A stretch of 64,000 nucleotides of DNA from the NCBI GenBank assembly GCA_018417955.1, contig JACTVC010000041.1, positions 62,001-126,000 on the forward strand, read 5' to 3'. The DNA comes from Laccaria trichodermophora. Taxonomy: Eukaryota; Basidiomycota; Agaricomycetes; Agaricales; Hydnangiaceae. The stretch's first letter is position 1. Each line of letters begins with the position of its first letter. The position numbers and the translations under genes were made by a program. Positions 42,614 to 54,297 of this stretch are shown in pieces. The notes under the pieces were generated by a model, which worked only from the letters and a program-made list of their open reading frames with translations, had not been told where the DNA came from and did no database searches.

Positions 42614-45083
42614 ATGTCGGAGACTCACTCTCCAAAAAAAAGACGGGTAGATGTGAGTCAATTTGCATAGAATACGTCGTGAACAATAACTTACTTATAG
42701 GACCCAGCTTGCATCGACTTTCGTGGATTTAGAAGCTGTAGTCGACGCGGAAGAAGACGACTATGAACCTGACGATGATAACCTCCGTAAGCGAATGATC
42801 ACCCCATTTGACGATACTTATAATCTCTACAGATGATCTTATCGACGATGAGGAGCCTTACGACGACGAATCTGGAGCACATGGAAACCTGTTACGTGAA
42901 TTCGATTCAAGAGGAGGCGATATCGATGCTGGTTGGCAAAGTTTCGTGGAACGCGCTCACATTCGATCAGTTGACTACGATAGTCACAACCTTCCTGATT
43001 ATCAAGGCCCAAGAACAGATGACTATCGTCTTTACGAAATAACTTGTCCAGTAGGATTTACTTTAGCATACCTGTTGATTGATGAACTAATCAGCCACTG
43101 CAGATGGGGAAAGAAGAAACGACCGTCTTTCAAATCCTTCAAGCCTTTGTGAATTGGAGCACAGTGTCTCCTCCCGTAAGATCAGCCATTGCTCGCAATT
43201 GCCATCCTGGACGGATCTTCGTTGAAGCTGCTTCTTTCAATACAGCTAATTCCGTGGCTCGACAATTCGACGTTCTCAATAAAAGCGATGTGAGGGTTTT
43301 GCCTCTTGAAGAAGCTCACCTATGTCTATCCAGCGGAATTCGATTTACACCATCCCCTGATTCCTGGATTAGAATTCGAAAGGGTCGATATCGAGGGGAC
43401 ATCGCTTACATTCGCCGCGTCGATTCTAGATCACTGCATATCGATGTGATCGTCGTCCCACGCATTGCCTATGATCAAGGTCGGAAACGAAAGCTGGGGA
43501 TCCGGCCACAACCGCAGCTCCTCGATGCCCATGACGTTCAGACAAAACTTGGGCCTGGCAAAATAGAAAATCGGAATGGCCGCTGGTATTTCCAAGGGCA
43601 AACTTACACCGGTTGTGGTTACTTCTTGCTTTGCGACGTCGATACTGCCTTCTACTGCCAAAAGCCTTGCTTCCCTACTGCAGCTGAATTGAATGCCTTC
43701 AGAGACTGTAAAGAAATACCGCCTCACATCTTTATTGCTACGGCAAAACAAATCGCCTCTCGCACCCTTCGTCCAGGCGACAGGATTCTGATTATAGGTG
43801 GTGACTGCATTGGATTATCGGGAGAGATTTGCACAATAACAGAAGACGAGGCAGATGTGTACCTCCCAGACCAGGATTTACTCTATTCATTGCCCTTACG
43901 AGACATTCAACGGAACTTCAAGTCAGGTGACAACGTGGAGGTCGTGGCGGGTATTCACAAAGGCCTAAAAGGTTTTGTCATGACATGCTTTGATAATGTT
44001 TTATCACTTCATGACCCGGATACCAAGATCGAGGTACACAACTCAACTCAGCTTTTGATGACGTTCTAACCTTTTAAATTCCTCCTTCAGGTCGAAGTCC
44101 TCAGCTGGCAGACAGTGTTTCAGCCTATACCAGCAATGTTCTGCGTCCCGGCTAATAATTCAAATAAAAGGCCAACAACGTCATGGGTTCAGCTCAACGG
44201 TGGGCTGAATGGAGAAAGCCTACCTTCCATGGAGCTTATCAATATGAAATATGATCCAAACCGGAGCTACCAGGGTCGGGAGGTCGTGGTCATAAATGGA
44301 AACTTCAAAGGCTACTTGGGTCGCATAACGTCTACTTGCGCGGATGATGGTGTCATCGTTGAATTAAGCGCTACTATGCGAAAGGTGCGACTCAAATTGA
44401 GCGATCTCTCCTTGGCGTAAGTACGCTCTATATTCTCTCTGAAACAAAGATTCTGATTTTGAAATAGAGTCGAAAATACACACCTACAACAAATCAAATC
44501 AGACGTTAATGACAGCAAACAATGCGTGACCAGTACGGGGTTAATATCAGCAATGAATGTGCCGAAGACGCCAATGCCAAATACTGAAGAAATCCCCGCA
44601 AGTCCATCTTGGGATCCGTTGTCAGAAATGCTGATTACCAACGGTAAATATATTTTGCAGTTCATCGATCAATAAATTATTGAGTCCAATATAGACGCTG
44701 CTTGCTATTGGCTAGCCGATGAATGTTTCAAAGGAATGCGCATCTGTTTGAAAATTGCGGATATTGATGTGCCTACGGAGTATATGGCTTACAAGAACAG
44801 GAATTTGGAGTTCTTGGAGCCTAAAGGCAACACAGCTGTGGTCAGTTTTCTACGAGAACGGCAGCACATTCCAATGCAGTACCTGGCGCCCGTCGCTCCC
44901 GACACGAAACATGTGTTGGTAACGGCCATCAGAGGCGACCGTATGGGAAAGGTTTTCAGAGTTTTGACATATAGCGCACACGAATGCAAGCTGAGAGACA
45001 TTAGCATACAACCTATCCGCAAGAAAGACGATTTCATGATGGAAACACAAAATCTTGTTGTAGTTCATCCTTCAAAGAAGTAG
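42614..45083 (+). CDS. Spt5-like NGN/KOW transcription factor paralogue
   Basis: Seven exons: 42614-42652, 42708-42786, 42833-43050, 43104-44033, 44091-44416, 44468-44643 and 44695-45083, giving 718 residues in one frame. The order follows Spt5: a basic start (PKKRRVD), an acidic region (EEDDYEPDDD), an NGN-like domain around CHPGRIFVEAASFNTANSVA, and a series of KOW motifs (IRIRKGRYRGDIAYIRRVD, LRPGDRILIIGGDCIGLSG, FKSGDNVEVVAGIHKGLKG, GREVVVINGNFKGYLGRI). Spt5 with Spt4 promotes RNA polymerase II elongation. This copy ends after its last KOW-like segment and lacks the long C-terminal repeat region, so it is unlikely to be the housekeeping gene. Its position beside RepHel suggests a transposon-carried paralogue. 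Confidence 0.78.
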
Positions 45084-45131
45084 ACTTCAAATACTTTGTA
45101 CATTTACCATTATCATACATTGCATCGACCT

Positions 45132-46044
45132 TTATTCAATTTCTTGTACTCTGTACGGACAGTGAACATTGTAACAGTCATCGCCTATGCCCCAACGCAG
45201 ATGTGTTTCTGCGAAAACATCGTATGAAAGGTGAGCCTTCCTCGACCATTCATACGTTCCAACTCCTTCCAACCCGTATGATAGATGCCATATCATGGGG
45301 CAGCCTCGGCCGCATGGCCTGTTCCACAAACATGTCGACCAGTAGTATTCAATCGACCTACGTTCCAGTTGGTCAATGTCATATGTTGTAGGTGATCCTT
45401 GGCATGAGATTGATATTCCGTTGACAGTCATCCATGGGTAAAAGCAATAGATTCGAAAAGGAGAAATTGCATTCATTTGCGACGTTAAATTGGAGGACAA
45501 CAATGTCAACAACGCAGATGAGCTTTGACTTTGGTGGATTTTGAGCTCCGTTCCCTAATCATGGGTAAATAACGTCGATATTGTGAAATGACTCGATACT
45601 AACGTTGTGCATCCTGACCCACAGAATGCTTTTTGTCGAATCTTCTCTGTCTGGATTGACCTCTCCAGTCTCTCTGTCCACAAAACTGTGACTGTCGCAC
45701 CATGCAACCCACTCAGTCATTGTGCCAGATGGTGTCATGATGTCGATATCTTCAGGGGGATGATCAATGAAAAAGCCAGGTTCTATGACGGCCAAAGCTA
45801 CTGATCCCCCTATAAGCCCATGAACACTCTCCAATATCTCGAATAACGAATCCATGACTCCGTCGTCCATGAAAGCGCGGATCACGCTCCTGACACGAGT
45901 GCTGACGACAGAGCGACAGCTTTCCGCAAAAACAGAGTTTATGTGACTGAGCCGAACAAGTTTCGAAAGGGATGGTTCATCGCTAGTAGCCTGCTCGATG
46001 ATACAAGAGACTATGTCTGCTGGCAACTGCTCGGGTATTGACAT
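45132..46044 (-). CDS. nucleotidyltransferase-like protein, uncharacterised
   Basis: Two exons on the minus strand, 45604-46044 and 45132-45545, joined by a 58-nt intron (donor GTTAGT), giving 284 residues. An N-terminal F-box-like helix (LPADIVSCIIEQA) precedes GGSVALAVI and, 14 residues later, PEDIDIMTP. This resembles the minimal nucleotidyltransferase pattern GGS followed by DhDh. The second exon has QSQSSSALLTLL and a Cys-containing tail (CGRGCPMIWHLSYGLEGVG). Proteins of this kind are common in Agaricomycetes but I know of no demonstrated function. It is tail to tail with the Spt5-like gene, with stops 48 bp apart, and head to head with the next gene. Confidence 0.6.
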
Positions 46045-46158
46045 CGTAACCAAAGAAAGCAAAGTTGGCACGGTTTGTTATTATTCTTTCCCTTTCCTCA
46101 TGTGATGACAATATATATATCAGGACGCGCCGGAATGTGAACTTTCCTTCACACCATC

Positions 46159-46852
46159 ATGTCCTCAGATTATCTTGCGACCAGAAACAATGTGATAAAG
46201 AATCGTGCCGCCATAGTAAGCATCAATCTGTCTATGTAAAAGTAAACTAAGCTTTGTGCAGTTCCACGCTCGCACGTACTGGGGATTGCTGTACGAAACA
46301 GACTTCAACACGCCACAATTGGTGCGCGTTCCCCTCTACCTAGGAAAAACGAGCGCCAATAGCTTGGACGATCTGGACACGGATATCTGGATTCGCAGTG
46401 GTTCCTCCTTCACTCAATGCATCGACTTGGACGAAAATCGTTTACATGTAGGCTCCTCAAAGGGCGGTAGGCCATACCGTCTTCGTCCTCCTCTCACCAT
46501 CTACTATTCCAAACATGTAAGTAATTTATCACTTTTTTGTACATCCCTGATCCAACCTCTTCTAGCCACCTCCGCCCACATATGCCAGGCACTTCAATAG
46601 GGCAATCAAACATATTTCCGGTAATACAATCGACAAATGGCACGGTAACGTCTTAGTAGTATGTCACGGCAAACGAAGCGCCGTGGCAGGTGTTCAAATG
46701 AAGCATGTCTCTTACATCAACAAACGCATCATTCGGTACGTATGCCGGTCCTCCATTCAAACATTAATAAATTTCTTAAGCAGGTTGATTACCGATGGTA
46801 TGCTTTCTCAAGTCCCGTAATAAACACTTCCTTGCCAGTTAGCAATATTTAG
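46159..46852 (+). CDS. hypothetical protein in transposon island
   Basis: Five exons: 46159-46215, 46262-46516, 46566-46735, 46784-46797 (14 nt) and 46839-46852, giving 169 residues. All junctions are GT-AG and keep the frame to the stop, which makes a real gene likely. Visible motifs are TYWGLLYETDFNTPQLVRVP near the N-terminus and WHGNVLVVCHG later. No family was recognised. It diverges from the nucleotidyltransferase-like gene, with 114 bp between start codons. Confidence 0.55.
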
Positions 46853-47387
46853 TTACCGGATTGTTATATCTACAAATTCACCTGTTCTCGAATGCTAATC
46901 ATGTCCAAGTGGATTGCCATTCGTATTGCACGAAAACGCAAGAACTTCTTGTCTCGAGAAAGTCGTATGTTATGTTATTAGCTTGATTCAAGAACGCTTA
47001 TAACCGCAACCCTAGAAACTGTGTCAAATCATGTTGTATGCCTCCCAATCGCGACTTCTCTTTTTCCGCTTTACTTAACATGATAAAGACAACAGGTGTG
47101 GCGGCAAACCTGATTATGGGACAAACTATACATTCAAACGTCCAACAAACACCTCAAATCACTTCGGATAATCTTCCAACGTGGAATGAATTGGATTAGG
47201 ACTATTATGTATTCCATGTATAGCGTACTGTTTTACCCTTTTTCAATCTCCGACTGCGAAATAAATAGTGATTCTCAGGTTTCTGGCGTCGCAGCTCCCC
47301 ACCTAACACTTCGTTTCCTATCAAGAAATTTTTGTAAGTACCGCCACACAGGACCTTTTTGTTTTCTTATCGAGAAGCCCACAGACA

Positions 47388-48781
47388 ATGGCATTCAGTG
47401 GCCCTGCCGTACGCAACCGTTTAATCCATACAGCTCAATACTGTGCGAGTCCAAACTGGAATTCCCGAGTAGGATGGGCCAACTCAAAATCTGGTCAAAT
47501 TTTAGTCGATGCCAAAAGTGGAGACGAAATGTTTTGCATCGTAGTGGGCACGGTCTCTGAAACACGATTCAAGATGGGGTCCGTTGGAAACTACAACCCC
47601 GAATTCAACAAGCTCAAGGACGCCAAATACACCTTCGGTTTGGACGAACCAACAAATCCTGATTTCAGACCCGACTGGGCCACCGCTGTCAAAGCCTTAG
47701 AGGCCGCTGAGAATATGATACAAGGCACAAACGATCATCGACACTTCATCGAGAAAATCGGCAATCTCAGGTCGCTGCGATTGAGCGCTCGTGTTCTCCA
47801 AGAAAAGGTATGGTTCAATTACAATGATCAACTCAATGATCTAACCACAAATCACAGGATCCCGGAGTATCAGGTAAACGCGTTTGCGATTATTGACACC
47901 TATATTGACATTTTTTCGTAGATGAAATTAAACTATCACATTGGCCTGCGCCACCAGAGTATCGTGACGCTCTAGCCGACCTGGAAGACACGCACACCGT
48001 TGCGCCACTCATGGCTTACAATGAAAAAGAGGCTCAAATTTTGCCCGAGGAATTGCCATCCATTCTCAAAGGAACTCTTGTCGAAGTAACTTTCACCCTC
48101 CGCCATTATCGTATCAAGAACGCAACGCAAGACAACGATACCTACACTGGAACAATCGAACAGATCATCATCTTAGAACGCGCACCTCCCAAGAAGATCA
48201 GTCCTTACCGTAAAGGAAGTGGACCGATTCGCATCCGACCTTCGAACGTTCCCTCTCGGGAAGAACAAGCGGCCGCAGTTCGCGCGTTCTCATGGTCAAG
48301 ACCTACCATTCGCGATCCGCCTCCAGCCACGCAAACCGCTGGGTCCTCAGTCGACGTTTCTGCAAAAGGCAATTTGACAGCAAACGACGCCTCCCCATCT
48401 TTTCATAATGTCGAGGGACCTGAAACTGAAGCTTCCGACGTTCCGGTTGCGGTCGCAGACGGTCACATTCCATCTTCCGGTATCACCATTTCTCCAACTC
48501 CAGCCCTCGATCAGTCGACCCCACTTTCACCAACTATTTTTCCCGCTGTGCCGCCTTCGGCTGTAGTACCCGGATCCTCGATGACGTCAAGTGCGCCCCC
48601 CTCTGAGACCCATGATACTTCGTCACCGACAAACAACCCTGTACCACCTTCAGGTACCCCAGAGACTCAGAACATACGGGCCCGCCAAACACTTATCATT
48701 CCTTCCTTAAAAGCTTTAGGGAAGCGAAAAGCGGATGAAGCTATTGACGATGAAAGGCCAACAAAGAAATCCTCCAAGTAA
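47388..48781 (+). CDS. hypothetical protein with OB-fold-like segment
   Basis: At least three exons: 47388-47807, 47858-47873 (16 nt) and 47922-48781, about 430 residues. One or two more exons may lie upstream, since exon-like pieces occur at 47038-47100 and 47279-47335; the start is uncertain. The middle reads GTLVEVTFTLRHYRIK followed by YTGTIEQIIIL, alternating strands reminiscent of an RPA-type single-strand-binding OB fold. The C-terminal 170 residues are Pro/Ser/Thr-rich and end in a nuclear-localisation-like KALGKRKADE and RPTKK. An RPA-like role for a Helitron cargo gene would make sense, since some plant Helitrons carry RPA-like genes, but this is inference. Confidence 0.5.
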
Positions 48782-49875
48782 GGTATAACATCTTTAGTCT
48801 TGCGATCGTGACGAATTGTATCTAACCATATCTCAGGAGAGACATCATATCCTTGAATAATACACGCCGGTTTCCATGATCATGTTTGCTATATCTCCAT
48901 TTTGTCAAGAACGGCTTTCGTTTATCCTTTTATGCATACCTCTCACCTCTTGACGATTTCTTAAACTCCGCGTTTATTCGTGCCTAAAAAAAAATTAGGC
49001 CTTTCTCCATGTGTTCTTTTTTTTGGCCATGCCTCCCACGTTTCCTTTTCAGTACGTCTTTATTGCTCTTCTGCACTTGCCTCGGGTTTACGCATCGCAT
49101 CCACGATGTCATGCTCAATTCAATAGGTGGCTAGTCCAGGAACTGCGTAATGGCCTGTATTAATATGACATACGACATTTATTGTAATCTTTGTAACAAC
49201 ATAGTCTCAATATATTCACCGCAACATAAAGGACAACGAAATTTTGAGCTCCAGTTTCTGATACCCGCGTTGAAAATTTTGGCATAACTACAAACGTACG
49301 CTTTCCAGCAATTAATCATATTCAAAGCTGACTGATTAATAGAATGAGTACTTCTCTTTCATACAATAACCCGTCGGATCGCCAAGTATTTCATGTGCCT
49401 TACTGGTAAAACCAAACTCACATTTGATCAAGGTTGTGCTGGACATTCCAAAACCCAGCTTGTACACGCAACGCCGATTTCTTGCTTACGGCAAACAGTT
49501 GTTCGTTACTGAATACGATCCTAGTTCCAAGACGTTTCAAACTCCTACTTTTGAATACCAACATCGTGCTACAACTCACCTGCATGTAATGCAATGGTTC
49601 TAACGCGCTGGGAAATTAAGCCAATCTGTCGACTTGTATACTGTATAATAAAATAACCACGGAATTTTTAAGCCACGTATATCATCCAGAAAACACATAT
49701 TTCCCTGCCCCGCTGTACCTCTCACCCTTGAGCAGCAGCACCCTTCAGAACATGTAGACTGCCGCCTCGATCTGAACATCGTCGCACTCCATACTCGCAA
49801 CACCGAATAAAGGTTGGTATTGACCATTATCTTACATGCAACACCTTGAACTGGCTTTCTTGTTCACGTTTTTAG
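48782..49875. other. no secure gene; possible exon at 49344-49604
   Basis: An ATG at 49344 and a clean frame ending near 49604 (containing IPKPSLYTQRRFLAYGKQ) look coding, but the one candidate intron does not keep frame. A perfect GCCTAA/TTAGGC hairpin with an A-rich loop lies at about 48983-49001 and could be a transcript end or transposon terminus. Nothing else is supported. Confidence 0.35.
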
Positions 49876-50135
49876 GGTTTTGCAACTGTTATCATGCGTA
49901 TCCGTGAACCCAAGACGAATGCTCATATCTTTGTGTCTGACAAGATGGTCGTGACTGGAGCCAAGTCAGAAGACGATTCATACCTTGCATCCCTTAAATG
50001 TGCGAATGCTATGGCTGGGTTGGACGCAAAATTCTGCAAGTTCAACCTACAGAACATCCTCCGGAGTTGAAATCAAGTTACCCATTCGCCTGGAGAACTC
50101 AACTTATAGTTACGGTCAGTTCAGCTGTTATAAAC
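49876..50135 (+). pseudogene. TATA-binding protein fragment, frameshifted
   Basis: After a TTTTTAG acceptor, the frame reads [16 protein letters not shown], then [19 protein letters not shown] and FNLQNI. This is the first repeat of TBP up to its linker. A one-base shift near 50065-50070 is needed to continue with [15 protein letters not shown] and YGQFSCY, matching the start of the second TBP repeat. The match then ends in an ACTCTCTCGCA-type microsatellite (about 50130-50195). The N-terminal part of the first repeat and most of the second repeat are missing. This is a captured or duplicated piece, not a working TBP. Confidence 0.82.
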
Positions 50136-50239
50136 TCTCTCGCATTCTATAAACTCTCTCGCACTATAAAATCTCTCACACTAACTCTCTCGCACATCCT
50201 ATCACTCACTCCTATCGTTCACCGCAACGCCCCAAAGAA

Positions 50240-50737
50240 ATGAGGCCAAAAATGTTTTTGAGAAACAACGTATTGACCAACTCTCCCCGTCGCGATCATG
50301 AAGTTGAACACGTCCTATGCAACATCGGGAAAGTCAAGAAGGAGGTTGATGATGTTTTCAGCGACCATGAATGGTCCATTGTGATCTAGTGAGTTCATGG
50401 CCCTCGTTTCGGAATCCATACTTATCACCTTTTAGCAATGGACTTCATAATTCTAGGAACGTTGGTCGCCACTCGACTGTTTTCGCCTTTGTGCAAGGTG
50501 GTCAAAACCTATTTTTCCAATGCTGGGCCGTCCACATCTTGGAAAATGGACACACTGATTGTTTCTTCGACCCGAGCCGTGAAATCCTTCGTCAACAGAT
50601 GACGCCCATTAGCAGTGAGTACTCCATTTGAATCCCTTACTGAGATTGGACTCGATATCCCTATAGTCATCTTCCCCAACGGTTTCGTCGCGCACACCGT
50701 GACCTTCGAAAAGGATGGGAAGATTACAATGGATTAA
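50240..50737 (+). CDS. hypothetical protein
   Basis: Three exons: 50240-50394, 50436-50614 and 50667-50737, joined by GT-AG introns that keep the frame, giving about 134 residues. Motifs include RNVGRHSTVFAFVQGGQN and CWAVHILENGH, ending FEKDGKITMD. No family was recognised. It directly follows the broken TBP fragment and shares the compact style of the other island genes. Its start at the ATG after the microsatellite is plausible but not certain. Confidence 0.5.
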
Positions 50738-51689
50738 AAGATCGCTAAATAATATAGACGTAAAAACTTGCGAATATACCCCTAGACACAGAGCGAATGA
50801 AATGCGTAATTCATTTATATCTATGTGCAGGTTACAAGGCATAACCTAGCCCACTTCGAATAATCTACATCTCGATCCGGATTTAGCACCCGATCATTTT
50901 CAGTCGCCATCGTTCTTCATTCAAGCCCTCAATATCGAATCACTGTCGCCTTGAGCTTCGGGCACAGTTGGAGGCAGTGGTATATGTACATCATATCCCA
51001 TGAAGCTCTGCACGCCCTCACCGACAAAATGTTACCTTAGTGAGAGAAAGAGATTTGATCCTGGACTTGATGGCAGTGCGGATGCCGCCGGAGCATCCAA
51101 CAGCAAACAGAGCGAAGCTCATCATCCGTTGCTGAAAGACTCAAATTTTCTATCCAATAAGAATATTGACTACATATATTTAAAAAAAACCAACCCCATG
51201 AAATTCAAGCAAGGTTTTTGTTGACATTGGAACAATGTCAAACTCTAGTTTATATATACGAGGCAAAACAAATAAACGAATCAAGTGAGCAGCAGGAGCA
51301 CGGTGTGCCTGAAGACGACGTTCAGCGCTCCGCTATGTATAATAGGTGACGGAATTCAAAACTCACCTAAATCCTGTGCATACGCCGTGCCCTGCCAGCC
51401 AAAAAGCTCCGTCATGCGCGGAGGAATACCAAAACCTTCGGCAAAAACTTGAGACCGAGCACAAGTCCGTCGAATTCAATCCATTGTGCGACGTCTCTAC
51501 TACACATCCTAGAATCATCAACACCAAGACCTGATAGCCATCTCAATTCCCAACGTCAACCGTTGATTAAGTGATCAACAAACCGCCTTCGAAGTTCGGG
51601 GGAAAGCGTTACACATACAAAAAACATACCGGCTGTCAGATCAGACTTTTTTCGAGAATCAAGAAGGAACGCTCAAGGCGATGCGCACC

Positions 51690-51732
51690 ATTATGGGCGA
51701 TTTGCCTGGCAGCGCTTCACGCCGTCGCGAAC
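51690..51732 (-). pseudogene. relic of cysteine-rich gene (copy 8 type)
   Basis: On the minus strand this aligns with exon 4 of the gene at 57947-58386, but the Cys pair is reduced to Arg-Cys (GVKRCQAN) and a stop follows. Flanking sequence at 51531-51650 also matches 57905-58000, so a longer segment was duplicated. Confidence 0.5.
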
Positions 51733-51962
51733 AAACAGAGCCACTATGCCAACAAGCCGCTGCTTCAAGGTTACAATTGTATACTACAGCAGCATGTGCT
51801 CATACAACTTGAGAACACACCAGCCTGGTTACTGCCTAGATGCCCCAAGTAAATGCAAAGATTACACCACTCATATCATGCAGATATAAGTGAGCATTCT
51901 CTTATATGTATTCAACTAAAAAATATTCTTGAGTGCTTGCCACCAAAATGCACTTGGTCAAC

Positions 51963-52088
51963 CTAGCAAATGGTGCCCTTATGAAGACAACTGCATTTGT
52001 TTCAGGCCATACACTATACTGAATAATTACAATCAGAGACAGTAGACTTGCTACATATAATCTGGCATAACAATAATTTCCTGGGGAC
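51963..52088 (-). pseudogene. relic of cysteine-rich gene (copy 6/7 type)
   Basis: The terminal exon is recognisable at 51963-51990 (28 nt, as in copies 6 and 7) and encodes CLHKGTIC then stop. The CC exon at about 52051-52088 has an indel and one of the paired cysteines is lost (NYCYA). No signal-peptide exon was found upstream, so it is a decayed copy. Confidence 0.65.
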
Positions 52089-52965
52089 CTGAAAGGTTGA
52101 TGCAGCTGGATGATCATTTGAAAAAAAAAAGACAACAACCATTCACGTAACCATCCATTGTTTAAATTGTACCATTACAACCATTATTTCAACTATCTAT
52201 AAATCAATGTACAATTATCTGTAGCATGGAAACTTTGTCACAAAATTCTGTTCAGGTCAGTGCTGTTGTTACTGTCAGAAAGTAAGATCTTGAAAATAAT
52301 ATGGAAGCATACAGAAATGTATCTATCTTGCCAGCACCATCTCTGACAGCCAAGAGCTGTATGCCCTGAGATAAAATGTTCAGGTTGAAAAGAAAAAAAT
52401 GAAAAAAAAAGGGCAAAACATAAACTTACATCTGGCATGCGGCTGGAGGATTGCACCATGTAGAAAACGCAGGTGCCTGCCTGTGCAAAGTCAGCACAGG
52501 GATGAAAAAGTGTGGTAAAAATTGCTCACCGAGAATGTGTTCATAACCAAAGTAGTAAAGTAGTGCCACCTTGCACCATCTGGCTTGACAATGTCCCCAG
52601 TGCAGCAGTGCCTCCTGTCCTTGTCCCTTATCAAGACCAAACACCCAAGCCCATCCTTCACAACTATATCCCTTTCAAATGCACCCCTCAGTCTTATCTT
52701 GACCTTCATCGCCTCTCTGACTCCGCGCCACCACAATGGGATTCGTATAGCGCTCTTGTGTTTTGGTTCCGATCTTTCACTATATCGTCCTCGCCCTGCT
52801 TCGAGAAACTCGGCGACTTTCAACGCCCCCCCAAGATGGATTTTGCGTCGTTTCCCGTTGCCGAAAAGGTGGATCATATTGGTTTGCATTCGAGTCCGAA
52901 ACGAGGCAGCTGTGCATGACACCAGCCTGCACGTGATTTTGAACATCGTCTCCCATTTCTTTTTG

Positions 52966-53600
52966 AGATCGCGTAGACCGGTGACCGTTCTGTATATGAG
53001 AAGTACCTGCGATATACAGACCGGTAAATCTGAGTTTAAATCCACGTACCGCGCGGCTCCCACGCCTCTTTCCATAAAAGGTTCGATGATTTCTGACCTC
53101 CCCTAAACACGCACGCAAAATCTTCACGCGTCGCGCGACGCGCACCGCATTTCCGCTGAATTTATGATCTCCATTTCGTGAAATCGACGCGTTTTCTCAT
53201 GGACCACACGTCTGTATCATTTGACACCAACAAGGCACTTCAAGAATTTGAAAATTTGCCTGTCGCACTTCTCAAACCTGCATTTGATGTTCTTACTGCA
53301 CGTTTACGGGATTTTTTGTTGGTGCAAATGTAGCAGACCCCAATATATCAGCTGCGCTTCTGAGATGTCATAGCAGAAAGATGATTATGCGTTGGAAGCA
53401 AGGGCCAGAGAGAAAAGCAAATCGTAAACCGGATAGATTTGGCGTGGGCCGGACCGGATTGTTTAGGGGAGGTCAAAAATTACGAACCTTTTATGGCAAC
53501 TGGCGTGGGAGCCGCGCGGTACGGGGATTTAAACTCAGACGTACCAGCCTGTATATCGAAGTTCTCATATACAGGCTGGTCACGAGCCTAGAGATCGCGT
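52966..53600. repeat. inverted pair of about 135-bp repeats
   Basis: Segment 53466-53600 matches the reverse complement of 52966-53105 at roughly 75-80 percent, sharing GGGAGCCGCGCGGTAC and GATTTAAACTCAGA. The right copy contains a perfect 13-bp hairpin (CCAGCCTGTATAT paired with ATATACAGGCTGG), followed eight bases later by CTAG. The two copies face away from each other around 360 bp of unique sequence. Part of the left copy recurs at 2401-2433. No gene was found in 52400-54297. Confidence 0.75.
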
Positions 53601-54297
53601 TGAGGGAGTGAAGTAAAATAACATTTCCCAACTTTTTGAGAACGATGACTATCGGTATGCAGAATTTTGTGATCTGATTTAAAATGAGAAAACAATGAAA
53701 AAAAACTCAAAGTAAACCCCCAGCAAACTTAACGCAAAGGTTCTTCGATTTTAGTGAAGAATATAGAAGTAATTATAGGTTTGAACTTTTGAAGCATCCA
53801 TTGAAGGCCGTGAACGGTCTATGACGGGACAAGCAACCAATATAGCGTAGGTTGTTTGGGTTTGTCCAGGATGATAAACACGTCGACACAACAAACAGCC
53901 CGTTGCAATTCTCATTGATGCAATGATCTTGCAAACAACCTTACCCCTGCGTCAATTTTATCACAAATCCTACCAGTCAAGTCTCTCCTACTCCAATCCT
54001 CATAACCCTATGATCGTATTCCAGGTGCTTCGTTCATACGAAAAGGCCCGTATGAAGTTCGCTTTGTGGAAATAGAGGGGGTTTTGGCGTTTCGCTCTTT
54101 GTACGTATACTTTACTTTATATATAGCTGAAAACCAACGTGGCCTTGTGTGTGCATAAGCTGGGCCTACCCGACGGGCACGCTGCGTCAGGTGCAGGGAC
54201 CCCTGTTTCCCAACCCTTCGTCCTGAGCGCTAAGCATTCGCTATTGCTCCTCCAGCATTCTTCCCATCTCTCTTCGCTCTGTTTGCGGCAAGTTACC

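Larger units (their letters stand above)
50738..52400. other. no intact gene; relics only
   Basis: A degenerate stretch at 51531-51740 matches 57905-58105, and a family relic lies at 51963-52088 (both listed separately). Other short frames match nothing. Confidence 0.5.

Noticed and set aside
49876..50135. Functional TATA-binding protein gene
   Set aside because: It is frameshifted, lacks the N-terminal part of the first repeat and most of the second repeat, and ends in a microsatellite.
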